64,000 nt of DNA from Amycolatopsis sp. CA-128772 (GTDB taxonomy: Bacteria > Actinomycetota > Actinomycetes > Mycobacteriales > Pseudonocardiaceae). Of this stretch, positions 18,443 through 26,116 are shown in pieces. The notes below the pieces were generated by a model. It saw only the letters and a list, made by a program, of their open reading frames with translations. It made no database searches and was not told where the DNA came from. The position numbers were made by a program, and so were the translations under genes. Position 1 is the first letter of the stretch. Each line of letters opens with the position of its first letter. The stretch covers positions 36,922 to 100,921 of the forward strand of contig NZ_PPHG01000031.1 in assembly GCF_002904295.1 (NCBI RefSeq), given 5' to 3'.

Positions 18443-19525
18443 GTGGGCAAGCGGAAAACGCCCCGCGGCGAGCTGCCGGCGACAGCCGAGGGCTTCGCCA
18501 CCGCGCTGCTGGCCGCCGCCCGCGCCGGTGATGACGCACGGTGGCTCGCGCCGGGCTTCGAGCTCCCCGCCGAGCTGGCCCGGGGTGCGGAACTGGCCGC
18601 GCAGCCGCTGGTCGGCCGGGCCCGCCGGGGCGGCTGGCCGCCCGAGGACCTGCGTCAGGCCGCGAGCCGCCGCGTCGACGAGTTCGCCGGCTCGTACGTG
18701 CTCGACGCGCTCGCCGAAGCGGATGGCGTCCGCTGGTGGACCGGCGCCGAGCCGCACCTGGCGCAGTGGGCGGCGAAGCACATCCTCACCCCGGCCGAAG
18801 CGGTGACGGCGGTGGTCGAAGCCCTCGGCCTGCTGCTGACCCTGCCGGTGACGGCGGCGCAGCCCCGGCCGGCCGCGCCGCACGGCGTCGACGACAAGAA
18901 GCTGAGCCGGGTCCGGGCGCTGCTGGCGAAGGCCGAGTCGACCTCGTTCCCGGAGGAGGCCGAAGCCCTGTCGGCGAAGGCACAGGAGCTCATGACCCGG
19001 CACGCCCTGGACCGCGTGCTGCTGGAGGCCGCACCCGCGCTGCCGTCGTCCCGCCGCATCTGGCTCGACACGCCGTACACCGACGCGAAGTCGCTGCTGG
19101 TGCACGTGGTGGCGAAGGCGAACCGCTGCCGCGCGGTGTACGACCCGCGCTGGGAGTTCGTGACCGTGGTCGGCGACGAGGAGGACCTGGACGCGGTCGC
19201 GCTGCTGACGACGTCCCTGCTCGTCCAGGCGACGCGGGCGATGATCGCGGATCCGGCCGGGCGGTCCCGGCCGTTCCGCAAGTCGTTCCTGGTCTCGTAC
19301 GCGACCCGGATCGGCGAGCGCCTCGAGCAGGCCGCCGCGGCGACGCTGACGGAGCTGCCCGGCGCGGACCGGCTGCTGCCGGTGCTCGCCTCGCACGAAC
19401 TGAGGGTGAACACGGCGTTCGCCACGTTGTTCCCCGAGGTGGTGGGCAAGTCGGTGACCGTGCGCAGCGCCGAGGGCTGGCACGCCGGCCGCTCGGCCGC
19501 CGACCGCGCCCGGTTCGGCGAGTGA
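18443..19525 (+). CDS. DUF2786-containing protein
   Basis: A 360-residue protein. Residues about 150-190 (DDKKLSRVRALLAKAESTSF, PEEAEALSAKAQELMTRHAL) are the DUF2786 helical hairpin, whose function is unknown. The N-terminal 140 residues are helical and Trp-rich near WWTGAEPHLAQWAAKHIL; the C-terminal half contains WEFVTVVGDEEDLDAVALLT and RPFRKSFLVSYATRIGERLE, which resemble the phage-type DUF7168 region that often follows DUF2786. The GTG start is three bases after the MarR-gene stop. I can give no activity; codon use matches the neighbours. Confidence 0.75.
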   Translation: MGKRKTPRGELPATAEGFATALLAAARAGDDARWLAPGFELPAELARGAELAAQPLVGRARRGGWPPEDLRQAASRRVDEFAGSYVLDALAEADGVRWWTGAEPHLAQWAAKHILTPAEAVTAVVEALGLLLTLPVTAAQPRPAAPHGVDDKKLSRVRALLAKAESTSFPEEAEALSAKAQELMTRHALDRVLLEAAPALPSSRRIWLDTPYTDAKSLLVHVVAKANRCRAVYDPRWEFVTVVGDEEDLDAVALLTTSLLVQATRAMIADPAGRSRPFRKSFLVSYATRIGERLEQAAAATLTELPGADRLLPVLASHELRVNTAFATLFPEVVGKSVTVRSAEGWHAGRSAADRARFGE

Positions 19526-19526
19526 A

Positions 19527-19748
19527 CTACAGGAAGATCTTGACCAGCTGGTCCCGGCCGTCCTGGTCGCGCACCAGGACCTGCTTGCCCGCCTTCAGTT
19601 CGGCGTCGATGAACTCGTAGACCAGCAGGGCCCGGTTGACGAGGTCGACCTTCTTCAGGCCGGTGCGCTCCTGCAGCTTCGCCAGCGCGTCGACCGCCTC
19701 GGCGATCAACGCCACGTTGACCCGGCCCACCGGATTGTCTTCAGCCAC
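19527..19748 (-). CDS. Small ribbon-helix-helix-like protein
   Basis: A 73-residue protein beginning VAEDNPVGRVNVALIAEAVD. A short strand (RVNVALI) followed by helices AEAVDALAKLQERTG and KKVDLVNRALLVYEFIDAEL, with the T-G-L-K-K-V-D-L-V-N turn, matches the ribbon-helix-helix DNA-binding pattern seen in small actinobacterial proteins and antitoxins. The C-terminal strand is KQVLVRDQDGRDQLVKIFL. The GTG at 19748 is chosen because upstream codons are not conserved-looking; the ribosome site is weak. No toxin gene is adjacent. It converges on the DUF2786 gene. Confidence 0.6.
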   Translation of the reverse strand: MAEDNPVGRVNVALIAEAVDALAKLQERTGLKKVDLVNRALLVYEFIDAELKAGKQVLVRDQDGRDQLVKIFL

Positions 19749-20054
19749 GACGCCATGATGGCAGAAAACCCACCGAAAGCCCACTTGTTTTGCAGCAAAT
19801 CGGTGTTGCGTCCTCCCGATCCGGCGCTCTACAGTCGAAGGTGCCTGCCACGAACCCGTCTTCATGCGAACGGGTCGGGAAGCCGGACCACGCTTCTTCG
19901 CGGCGGGGAACCGGACGGCGGATCGCCAGGGGGGAGAGCGGCGGATCGCCGGCCGGCAACCGGCCGCGGCGCGAGCCGCGGCCACGACAAGTGGTCCCCG
20001 GCCGGCGTGCCACCGCGGACGTCCGGCCGGACCCGGAAAGGAACGGGCACGAGC
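19749..20054. other. 306-base intergenic interval
   Basis: No frame here looks coding. It holds the start regions of two divergent genes. A plausible plus-strand promoter is TTGCGT, 18 bases, TACAGT near 19805-19834. The rest is GC-rich with short local repeats of GGATCGCC and GGCCGCGGC. Confidence 0.4.
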
Positions 20055-20396
20055 ATGGGTGCCGGAATCGAGCGTGCGGACCCGTCCGCACCTCACGAAG
20101 GAGAGCCGGAGCGGGACGACGTCCCGACCCGGTTCGCGCACGTCCGGATCGAGACGTCGGAGGTGAAGGCCGAGATGGCGGTGCCGTCGAGCCAGACCCG
20201 CCGGCTGCTCACCACGGTCCTCGACGTGCTGGTGGTGCTCGGCGCGGTCCTCGGGCCGATGCTGACGTCGAAGGCGGCCTCGGCCGCGCTTCCGACGTGG
20301 GCGACCGCCGGGACGATCGCCGGTCAGCTCGCCTTGCTGACCGTCGTTGCCGTGCTCGCGCACCGGCCGGAACACCCCGGCCGGTTGCCGTCGTGA
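20055..20396 (+). CDS. Small two-TM membrane protein
   Basis: The protein has 113 residues. A charged cytoplasmic N-terminus of about 52 residues (EGEPERDDVPTRFAHVRIET) precedes two hydrophobic segments, RLLTTVLDVLVVLGAVLGPM and TAGTIAGQLALLTVVAVLA, then a short HRPEHPGRLPS tail. AAAGGAACGG lies upstream of the ATG. I recognise no family. The length and topology suggest a small integral membrane protein; function unknown. Confidence 0.5.
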   Translation: MGAGIERADPSAPHEGEPERDDVPTRFAHVRIETSEVKAEMAVPSSQTRRLLTTVLDVLVVLGAVLGPMLTSKAASAALPTWATAGTIAGQLALLTVVAVLAHRPEHPGRLPS

Positions 20397-20403
20397 CAAC
20401 GGC

Positions 20404-20462
20404 CGTGAGCAGTGGTTGAGTGGGCGCTTCGCCTTCGGGCGCCGGCTCTGCCACTGCTCACG
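20404..20462. terminator. Bidirectional terminator hairpin
   Basis: Perfect 12-base arms CGTGAGCAGTGG (20404-20415) and CCACTGCTCACG (20451-20462) enclose an inner GGGCGC...GCGCC stem. It separates the convergent membrane-protein gene and aldolase-fold gene; the right arm includes the latter's stop codon. Confidence 0.75.
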
Positions 20463-21645
20463 CGAGCCGCAGGGCGTACTTCTCCAGCTCCGGGCGCCCG
20501 AACGGCAGCTCGTCCTCGTCCAGCGCCCCGCAGTCCAAGCCCCGCAGCAGGTACACCGCCAACGCCTGCGCGGTCGCCGGCTCGTCCAGGACGCCTCCCG
20601 CCTTCTTCTCCGCGTACGCGCGCAACCGCTCCACCGCCGCACCGAACCCCGAGCGGTAGAACGTGTACGTCGCCGCGAAGCGGGTCGGAAGCTGGTGGGG
20701 GTGCAGGTCCCAGCCCTGGTAGAAGCCGCGCTCCAGCGATCTGCGGACCAGCCTCAGGTGCTCGGCCCACGCCGCCGGCAACCCGTCGCCGATCGGGAGG
20801 CGGTTGGTCGAGCCGTCCGAGAGGCGGACGCCGGTGCCGGCCGCCGCCACCTGCATCAGCCCCTTCGCCAGGTCCGCCGCCGGGTGCTCCATGCTCTGGT
20901 ACGCCGCCGCGATGCCCAGGCCCGCGCTGTAGTCGTAGGTCCCGTAGTGCAGTCCGGTGCACCGGCCCGAAGCGGCCTGCACGATCCGCGCCACCGCCAG
21001 CGTCCCGTCGGTGTCTACAATGGACTGCGCTGTCTCGATCTGGACCTCGAAGCGCAGTGTTCCCGCGGCGAGGTCATACGCGGATTCCAGCCGCGCCAGC
21101 ACGTCCGCGGCCACCGAGACCTGCTCGACCGCCGTCACCTTCGGCAGCGTGACGACGAACCCGGGCGGCAGTGGCCCGTTGTCCAGCAACGCACCCAGGA
21201 ACAGGTCCAGGGTGCGGATGCCCCGCCGGCGCGTCGCCGCTTCGAAGCTCTTGAAGCGGATGCCGCAGAACGGCGTCCCCCCGGTCGTCGCCAGGGTCTG
21301 GCCGGCCGCCACGGCCGCCGCGTCCTCGACGTCTTCGGGCACGCGGCCGTAGCCGTCCTCGAAGTCGATCCGCAGGTCCTCGATCGGCTCGGTGAGCAGC
21401 TTCGCGCGCACGCGCTCGTACCCGCCGTCGTCCAGGCCGAGCAGGTCGCCGTGCTCGACGAAGACCCGCATCGCCTGCTTGCCCCAGCCGGCGACCAGGC
21501 GCGTCTTGTACTGCGACGCCGGGACGTACACCGTGTGCACCGGCTGCCGTCCCGGCCGCTCCCCCGGGTACGACGCCGCGACGCGCGCGTCGGCCGCAGC
21601 CAGGCGCGCGTCGGCGGCGTCGTAGACGTCCTCGGGCAGCCGCAC
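20458..21645 (-). CDS. Aldolase/citrate-lyase-fold protein paired with malate synthase (DUF6986-like)
   Basis: A 395-residue TIM-barrel protein. Motifs such as VYVPASQYKTRLVAGWGKQA, IDFEDGYG (metal-binding acidic pair), LPKVTAVEQVSVAADVLARL and FEVQIETAQSIVD resemble the HpcH/citrate lyase beta superfamily, with the metal-ligand glutamate in QIETAQS. Actinobacterial relatives sit beside malate synthase in ureide clusters. It may act on glyoxylate-derived or malyl-type compounds, but the reaction is not established as far as I know. The GTG start directly abuts the malate synthase stop, so they are cotranscribed and translationally coupled. Confidence 0.75.
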   Translation of the reverse strand: MRLPEDVYDAADARLAAADARVAASYPGERPGRQPVHTVYVPASQYKTRLVAGWGKQAMRVFVEHGDLLGLDDGGYERVRAKLLTEPIEDLRIDFEDGYGRVPEDVEDAAAVAAGQTLATTGGTPFCGIRFKSFEAATRRRGIRTLDLFLGALLDNGPLPPGFVVTLPKVTAVEQVSVAADVLARLESAYDLAAGTLRFEVQIETAQSIVDTDGTLAVARIVQAASGRCTGLHYGTYDYSAGLGIAAAYQSMEHPAADLAKGLMQVAAAGTGVRLSDGSTNRLPIGDGLPAAWAEHLRLVRRSLERGFYQGWDLHPHQLPTRFAATYTFYRSGFGAAVERLRAYAEKKAGGVLDEPATAQALAVYLLRGLDCGALDEDELPFGRPELEKYALRLA

Positions 21646-23232
21646 CTACTTGATCCGCTCGTAGGCGGGCAGGGTCAGGAAGTCCGGGAACTCGTCGGCC
21701 AGCGCGACCTGCTCGAACAGCTCCACGGCCGGCTCCAGCTGCTCCGGCTTGAGCTCGCCCGCCAGCTCGCCGCGGACGTCCGCCAGCACACCGCGGACCA
21801 GCTCGGACGTCACGACGTCACCGGAGTCCAAGGTGGTCCCGTTCTTGACCCACTGCCAGATCTGCGAGCGCGAGATCTCGGCGGTGGCCGCGTCCTCCAT
21901 CAGGTTGTGGATGGCCGCCGCGCCGTTGCCGCCCAGCCAGGACGCGATGTAGCGGACACCGACGTCGACCGCGGCGCGCAGGCCGGCCGCCGTCGCGCCA
22001 CCCGGCGTCGAAGCGACGTCGAGCAGCTGGTCGGCGGCGGCAGAGAGATCCCAGTCCTCGTCGCGCCTGCGCCCGAGCTGGTTCGGCTGCTCGCCGAGCA
22101 CCTGGTCGAACTCCTCCTTGCAGAGCTCGACCATGCCCGGGTGGGCGACCCAGGAGCCGTCGAAACCGTCGCCGGCCTCGCGCGACTTGTCCGCGTGGAC
22201 CTTCTCGAAGGCCCCCTTGTTGACCTCGGGGTCCTTGCTCGGGATGAACGCGGCCATGCCGCCGATCGCGAACGCGCCGCGCTTGTGGCAGGTGCGCACG
22301 AGCAGCTCGGTGTAGGCGCGCATGAAGGGCGCGGTCATGGTGACCGAGTTGCGGTCCGGCAGCACGAACTTCTCGCCCGCGTCGCGGAAGTACTTGATCA
22401 CGCTGAACAGGTAGTCCCAGCGGCCGGCGTTGAGGCCCGAGGCGTGCTCGCGCAGCTCGTAGAGGATCTCCTCCATCTCGAACGCGGCCGGGATGGTCTC
22501 GATCAGCACGGTGGCGCGGACGGTGCCGTGCTCGATGCCGAGGGTCTTCTCGGCGTGGGTGAAGACGTCGTTCCAGAGCCGCGCTTCGAGGTGGCTCTCC
22601 ATCTTCGGCAGGTAGTAGTACGGGCCCTTGCCGCGCTTCAGCAGCTCGGCCGCGTTGTGGAAGAAGTGCAGGCCGAAGTCGACGAGCGCGCCGACACCCT
22701 CGCGGCCGCCGAAGGTCAGGTGGCTCTCGGGCAGGTGCCAGCCGCGCGGGCGGACCACGATCGTGGCGTGCTCGACGTCGTCCTTCAGCGCGTAGCTCTT
22801 GCCGCCGCTCTCCAGGGTGATCGTCTCGCGGACGGCGTCGTACAGGTTGACCTGGCCGGAGACCACGTTGTGCCAGTGCGGGGTGTTGGCGTCCTCGAGG
22901 TCGGCGAGCCACACCTTCGCGCCGGAGTTGAGCGCGTTGATGGTCATCTTGCGGTCGGTCGGCCCGGTGATCTCGACCCGGCGGTCCTGCAGTGCGGCGG
23001 GCGCGCCGGCGACCTGCCAGTCGCCTTCGCGGATCTCCTTGGTCTCGGGCAGGAAGTCGAGCCGGCCGGTGGTCCGGGCCTCCTCGCGGCGCTTGCTGCG
23101 CGCCTGGAGCAGCTCGTCGCGGCGGCCGGCGAAGGCGTCGTGCAGGCCGGCGAGGAAGGCGAGCGCCTCCGGCGTGAGGATCTCGTCGCCGCGCTCGACC
23201 GGGTCGCCCAGCACCTGGACTTCAGAAGACAT
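21646..23232 (-). CDS. aceB: Malate synthase A
   Basis: The enzyme condenses glyoxylate with acetyl-CoA to malate. The protein has 528 residues, the length of the A isoform. Conserved segments are GPTDRKMTINALNSGAKVWL, LADLEDANTPHW (metal-binding glutamate and aspartate region), VVRPRGWHLPE, GPYYYLPKMES, VLIETIPAAFEMEEILYEL and FDGSWVAHPGMV. GAGGTG precedes the ATG at 23232. Its location beside an IclR gene and within the ureide region indicates that it consumes glyoxylate released from ureidoglycolate, rather than serving a glyoxylate shunt with isocitrate lyase, which is absent here. Confidence 0.95.
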   Translation of the reverse strand: MSSEVQVLGDPVERGDEILTPEALAFLAGLHDAFAGRRDELLQARSKRREEARTTGRLDFLPETKEIREGDWQVAGAPAALQDRRVEITGPTDRKMTINALNSGAKVWLADLEDANTPHWHNVVSGQVNLYDAVRETITLESGGKSYALKDDVEHATIVVRPRGWHLPESHLTFGGREGVGALVDFGLHFFHNAAELLKRGKGPYYYLPKMESHLEARLWNDVFTHAEKTLGIEHGTVRATVLIETIPAAFEMEEILYELREHASGLNAGRWDYLFSVIKYFRDAGEKFVLPDRNSVTMTAPFMRAYTELLVRTCHKRGAFAIGGMAAFIPSKDPEVNKGAFEKVHADKSREAGDGFDGSWVAHPGMVELCKEEFDQVLGEQPNQLGRRRDEDWDLSAAADQLLDVASTPGGATAAGLRAAVDVGVRYIASWLGGNGAAAIHNLMEDAATAEISRSQIWQWVKNGTTLDSGDVVTSELVRGVLADVRGELAGELKPEQLEPAVELFEQVALADEFPDFLTLPAYERIK

Positions 23233-23300
23233 GGGGAAACACCTCGAGGGTTCGGATCTTTGGATAACGGCCCTACGGTTTTCTACCAGCCGGACTATAG

Positions 23301-23316
23301 TTTCTGCATAGCGGAA
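23301..23316. promoter_or_regulatory. Candidate IclR/AllR operator between aceB and its regulator
   Basis: TTTCTGCATAGCGGAA is a near-palindrome in the 112-base divergent interval. It matches the site before allB (6392-6407, other strand) at ten of 16 positions. Both could be sites for the adjacent IclR protein; this is inference. Confidence 0.5.
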
Positions 23317-23344
23317 GCTCAACGCCGACGTAAGGAGGGCCACC

Positions 23345-24118
23345 GTGCCGGCGGAGAAGAACGGTCGCGACGGCGGCGTCCAGTCCCTGCAGCGCGCCTT
23401 CGAGCTGCTGGAACACCTCGCGGACACCGGCGGCGAAGCCAGCCTGTCGGAGCTGGCGACGCTGTCCGGGCTGCCGATGCCGACCATCCACCGGCTGATC
23501 CGCACCCTGGTCGACCTGGGGTACGTCCGCCAGAACACGAATCGCCGCTACGCACTGGGCGCGCGCCTGATCCGGCTGGGCGAGAACGCGAGCATGCAGT
23601 TCGGCGCGTGGGCCCGGCCGCTGCTGGCGGAGCTGGTGGAGGAGGTCGGCGAGACGGCGAACCTGGCGGTCCTGGAGCGCGACGAGGTCGTGTACGTGGC
23701 CCAGGTGCCTTCGAAGCACTCGATGCGCATGTTCACCGAGGTCGGACGCCGGTTGCTGCCGCACGGGACCGGGGTGGGCAAGGCGATGCTGGCCCACCTG
23801 CCCTTTGACGAGGTCCGGTCGCTGCTCGACCGGACGGGGATGCCCGCGTACACGGAGCACACGTTCACGGACCCGGACGCGCTGGCGGCCGAGCTGTCGC
23901 GGATCGCTTCCCAGGGCTACGCGCTGGACGAGGCGGAGCAGGAGCTGGGGGTCCGGTGCGTGGCGGTGGCGGTCCCGGGCGCGCCGGTGCCGGCGGCGGT
24001 GTCGGTGTCGGGGCCGTCCGGCCGGCTGACCGCCGAGGCGGTGGCGCACATCGCCCCGGCGGTGCAGCGGGTGGCGGACGCCCTGGGGGCGAGCCTGTCC
24101 CGGGCGGTCACGGTCTGA
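23345..24118 (+). CDS. IclR-family regulator, AllR-like
   Basis: The protein has 257 residues. An N-terminal winged helix (GVQSLQRAFELLEHLADTGG, LSELATLSGLPMPTIHRLIR) leads into the IclR effector domain (AGR-like LGARLIRLG, ANLAVLERDEVVYVAQVPS, LPHGTGVGKAMLAHLP, GYALDEAEQELGVRCVAVAV). In Streptomyces and E. coli the IclR protein AllR represses allantoin genes and senses allantoate or glyoxylate. Divergence from malate synthase and the shared operator-like site at allB support that role here. The GTG has a strong AAGGAGG upstream. Confidence 0.85.
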   Translation: MPAEKNGRDGGVQSLQRAFELLEHLADTGGEASLSELATLSGLPMPTIHRLIRTLVDLGYVRQNTNRRYALGARLIRLGENASMQFGAWARPLLAELVEEVGETANLAVLERDEVVYVAQVPSKHSMRMFTEVGRRLLPHGTGVGKAMLAHLPFDEVRSLLDRTGMPAYTEHTFTDPDALAAELSRIASQGYALDEAEQELGVRCVAVAVPGAPVPAAVSVSGPSGRLTAEAVAHIAPAVQRVADALGASLSRAVTV

Positions 24119-24123
24119 CCCGT

Positions 24124-24624
24124 TCAGCTCAGCTCCCCGGCCAGCAGGTCCATCAGCACCCCGTCGTGCCAGGTGCCGTCCGGGGCGCGTTCGTAGTCGC
24201 GCAGCACGCCGACCGGGCGGAAGCCCACCTTCGTGTACACCCGGATCGCCGTCTCGTTGGACGCCGCCGGGTCGATCGTCAGGCGGTGGTGGCCCTGGGC
24301 GAACAGGTGCGTGGCCAGCGCCCGGATCGCGTCCGTGCCGAGGCCGCGGCCGTGGAAGGCCGGGTGCACCGAGATGTCGATGCCCGCGTGGCGGTACTGC
24401 GGGTCCAGCTCCTCGCAGCTCTGGATCAGGCCGACGACCTCGCCGCCGAATTCGATCATGTAGACGGTGTAGCCTTCTTCGACCTCGTACAGGCCTTCGG
24501 TTTCGCGATCCGGGTCGCCCCACCAGCGGGCGACCTCCGGGGTGGCCAGGATTTCGCGCACGCGGGCGCGGTCCGCTGCGCCGATCGGGCGCAGCCGCAC
24601 CCGGTCGCCGTGGATGGCGGTCAT
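24124..24624 (-). CDS. GNAT acetyltransferase, AAC(6')-like
   Basis: A 166-residue GNAT protein. VRLRPIGAADRARVREIL is the first strand and helix. The acetyl-CoA loop is HPAFHGRGLGTDAIRALATH (Q/R-x-x-G-x-G/A form), and NETAIRVYTKVGFRPVGVLR is the usual C-terminal motif. The order LRPIGAAD, WWGDPDRETEG and YMIEFGGEVVGLIQ resembles aminoglycoside 6'-N-acetyltransferase-like proteins, but many such homologues act on other amines, so resistance should not be assumed. It converges on the IclR gene with five bases between. Confidence 0.8.
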   Translation of the reverse strand: MTAIHGDRVRLRPIGAADRARVREILATPEVARWWGDPDRETEGLYEVEEGYTVYMIEFGGEVVGLIQSCEELDPQYRHAGIDISVHPAFHGRGLGTDAIRALATHLFAQGHHRLTIDPAASNETAIRVYTKVGFRPVGVLRDYERAPDGTWHDGVLMDLLAGELS

Positions 24625-24759
24625 GATTGTCCTCTCTCGTAGCGAACGACGGCTTCGGAGCGTCTGTCACGAGGAGGGGCACGCGGGCGTCAACCGGGCA
24701 TGCCCGGATTCTGCGCTCGTACCGCCGCCGCCGTCATCCGAATATCGCCGGAGGACCGC

Positions 24760-25230
24760 ATGGACCCGCACACCGGCGCCCTGGCCTGGCTCGCCCAGGG
24801 CGCCGCTTCGAACCTGCTGAACCGGCTCGTCGACCGGGCGCTCGACGGCTCCACCGCACCACCCGCGTGGCCGCGCCCGGGACCGGCGCCGTCGGGGACG
24901 GCCGAGATCAGCGTCCGGCACCACCTCGCCGCGAAAGGGCGGACGCCGGTGATCATCACCCTGCAGGAGGACGGCAGCCGCACCGGCACGGCGTTCCCGG
25001 TGGTCCTGGGCCACACGGCCCGCATCGCCCTCCCGGGCGGCCACTACTTCGGCGCGGCGATGGTCCTCGACCCGGCCCGCCGCACGCTGCAGGGCATCGG
25101 CTGGTCCCGGCTGACGGTCGCGGCCCGCCGGACGTCGCCGTGCCTGATCCCGGTCAACCGCCCGTCCGCGCCGGTGATGCTGCAGCTGGGCCTGCGGAAG
25201 GCGGACGGGACGCCGCTGTTCCGGATTTAG
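24760..25230 (+). CDS. Unknown protein, first of two tandem paralogues
   Basis: A 156-residue protein with no recognised family. It begins with a small helical segment (ALAWLAQGAASNLLNRLVDRAL), then a Pro-rich linker, then a beta-rich domain (AEISVRHHLAAKGRTPVIIT, GTAFPVVLGHTARIALPGG, MVLDPARRTLQGIGWSRL) and ends LGLRKADGTPLFRI. The same order of segments recurs in the next gene, so they arose by duplication. GGAGG lies just before the ATG. No signal peptide or membrane segment is visible. The function is unknown. Confidence 0.65.
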   Translation: MDPHTGALAWLAQGAASNLLNRLVDRALDGSTAPPAWPRPGPAPSGTAEISVRHHLAAKGRTPVIITLQEDGSRTGTAFPVVLGHTARIALPGGHYFGAAMVLDPARRTLQGIGWSRLTVAARRTSPCLIPVNRPSAPVMLQLGLRKADGTPLFRI

Positions 25231-25291
25231 GTATCACCCGGCGGCGCGGAAGCGTCTGTCAGGGGAGCACGCGCCTGCGGAGGGAACCGAA

Positions 25292-26116
25292 GTGGCCGAA
25301 CCGTTCACCATGTCGCTCATCTGGCTGGGGCAGGCGGCCGGCGCCGCCATCGTCGGACGGCTCGCCGAGCGCGGGGTCGACCGGCTGCTCGACGGGCCGC
25401 GGCAGGTCGTCCGGCCGCCGGCGGCCGAGCCGCGGCGGCATCGGCTCGGGGACGTGACCAGCGACCTCGACATCACCGTGCGGCACCTGGCCGCCGGGCG
25501 GCGGGCCGTGCTGCTGGCGTTCCAGACCGCGCCGCGCGACGGCGAGCGGACCGCGGGCGTGACCGTGCCGATGGTGCTCGGCGAGACCGCGCACCTGACC
25601 CTGCCCCGCGACGACTACCTGATCAGCGCCCTCGTCCTCGACCCGCCCGCGGAGCTCGGTGGCAAGCCGGTGCTGCACGGCGTCGGCTGGGTGCGCCACT
25701 GGGTCGCGAGCACCGGGACCGACCGGCTGACCATCGCGAGCCAGGCCCCGACGCAGCAGCTGCTCGAAAAGCTGGGGCTGCGCTCGGCGGACGGGACCAG
25801 CCCGTTCGAGATCGCGCCGCCGGGGGCCGCGACACCGCCGAACGCCGCTTCGCGCCCGCTCACGAGGGTCAGTCCCGACTCGGTGCCGGCCAGGGCGCTC
25901 GCCGCGCAGAACGCCGCGAAGGCGATCCAGCCCCTCCGGCCGGCTCAGTCGTCCGGGCGCCTGCAGTGCCGGGCGGCGACCAGCCGGTTCGGCGCGCGTT
26001 GCATCCACTTGCCGTTCGACATCGGCAACAACACCGGGCTGTGCATGATGCACAACAACGCCCGCGTCCGCGGCGAAACCGTGTACGACTGGAGCACCCG
26101 GCGGCCGGTCATCTAG
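25292..26116 (+). CDS. Unknown protein, second tandem paralogue with Cys/His tail
   Basis: A 274-residue protein. Residues 1-180 parallel the preceding gene: SLIWLGQAAGAAIVGRLAER, ITVRHLAAGRRAVLLAF, VPMVLGETAHLTLP, VLDPPAELGGKPVLHGVGW and LGLRSADGTSPFEI. A disordered Pro/Ala linker then leads to a C-terminal segment absent from the paralogue: LQCRAATSRFGARCIHLPFD and GLCMMHNNA, giving C-x10-C-x-H-x11-C-x2-H, a spacing that could hold zinc. GGAGGG precedes the GTG. The stop overlaps the convergent ftsY stop (CTAG). No function can be assigned. Confidence 0.65.
   Translation: MAEPFTMSLIWLGQAAGAAIVGRLAERGVDRLLDGPRQVVRPPAAEPRRHRLGDVTSDLDITVRHLAAGRRAVLLAFQTAPRDGERTAGVTVPMVLGETAHLTLPRDDYLISALVLDPPAELGGKPVLHGVGWVRHWVASTGTDRLTIASQAPTQQLLEKLGLRSADGTSPFEIAPPGAATPPNAASRPLTRVSPDSVPARALAAQNAAKAIQPLRPAQSSGRLQCRAATSRFGARCIHLPFDIGNNTGLCMMHNNARVRGETVYDWSTRRPVI

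Noticed and set aside
19527..19748. Ribbon-helix-helix protein as an antitoxin
   Set aside because: No toxin-like gene is adjacent on the same strand.
20347..23808. Plus-strand frame of more than 1100 codons across the aldolase-fold and malate synthase genes
   Set aside because: It is antisense to two well-supported enzymes and has only low-complexity composition.
24124..24624. Aminoglycoside resistance gene
   Set aside because: Similarity is to the broad GNAT group only; the context gives no support for resistance.
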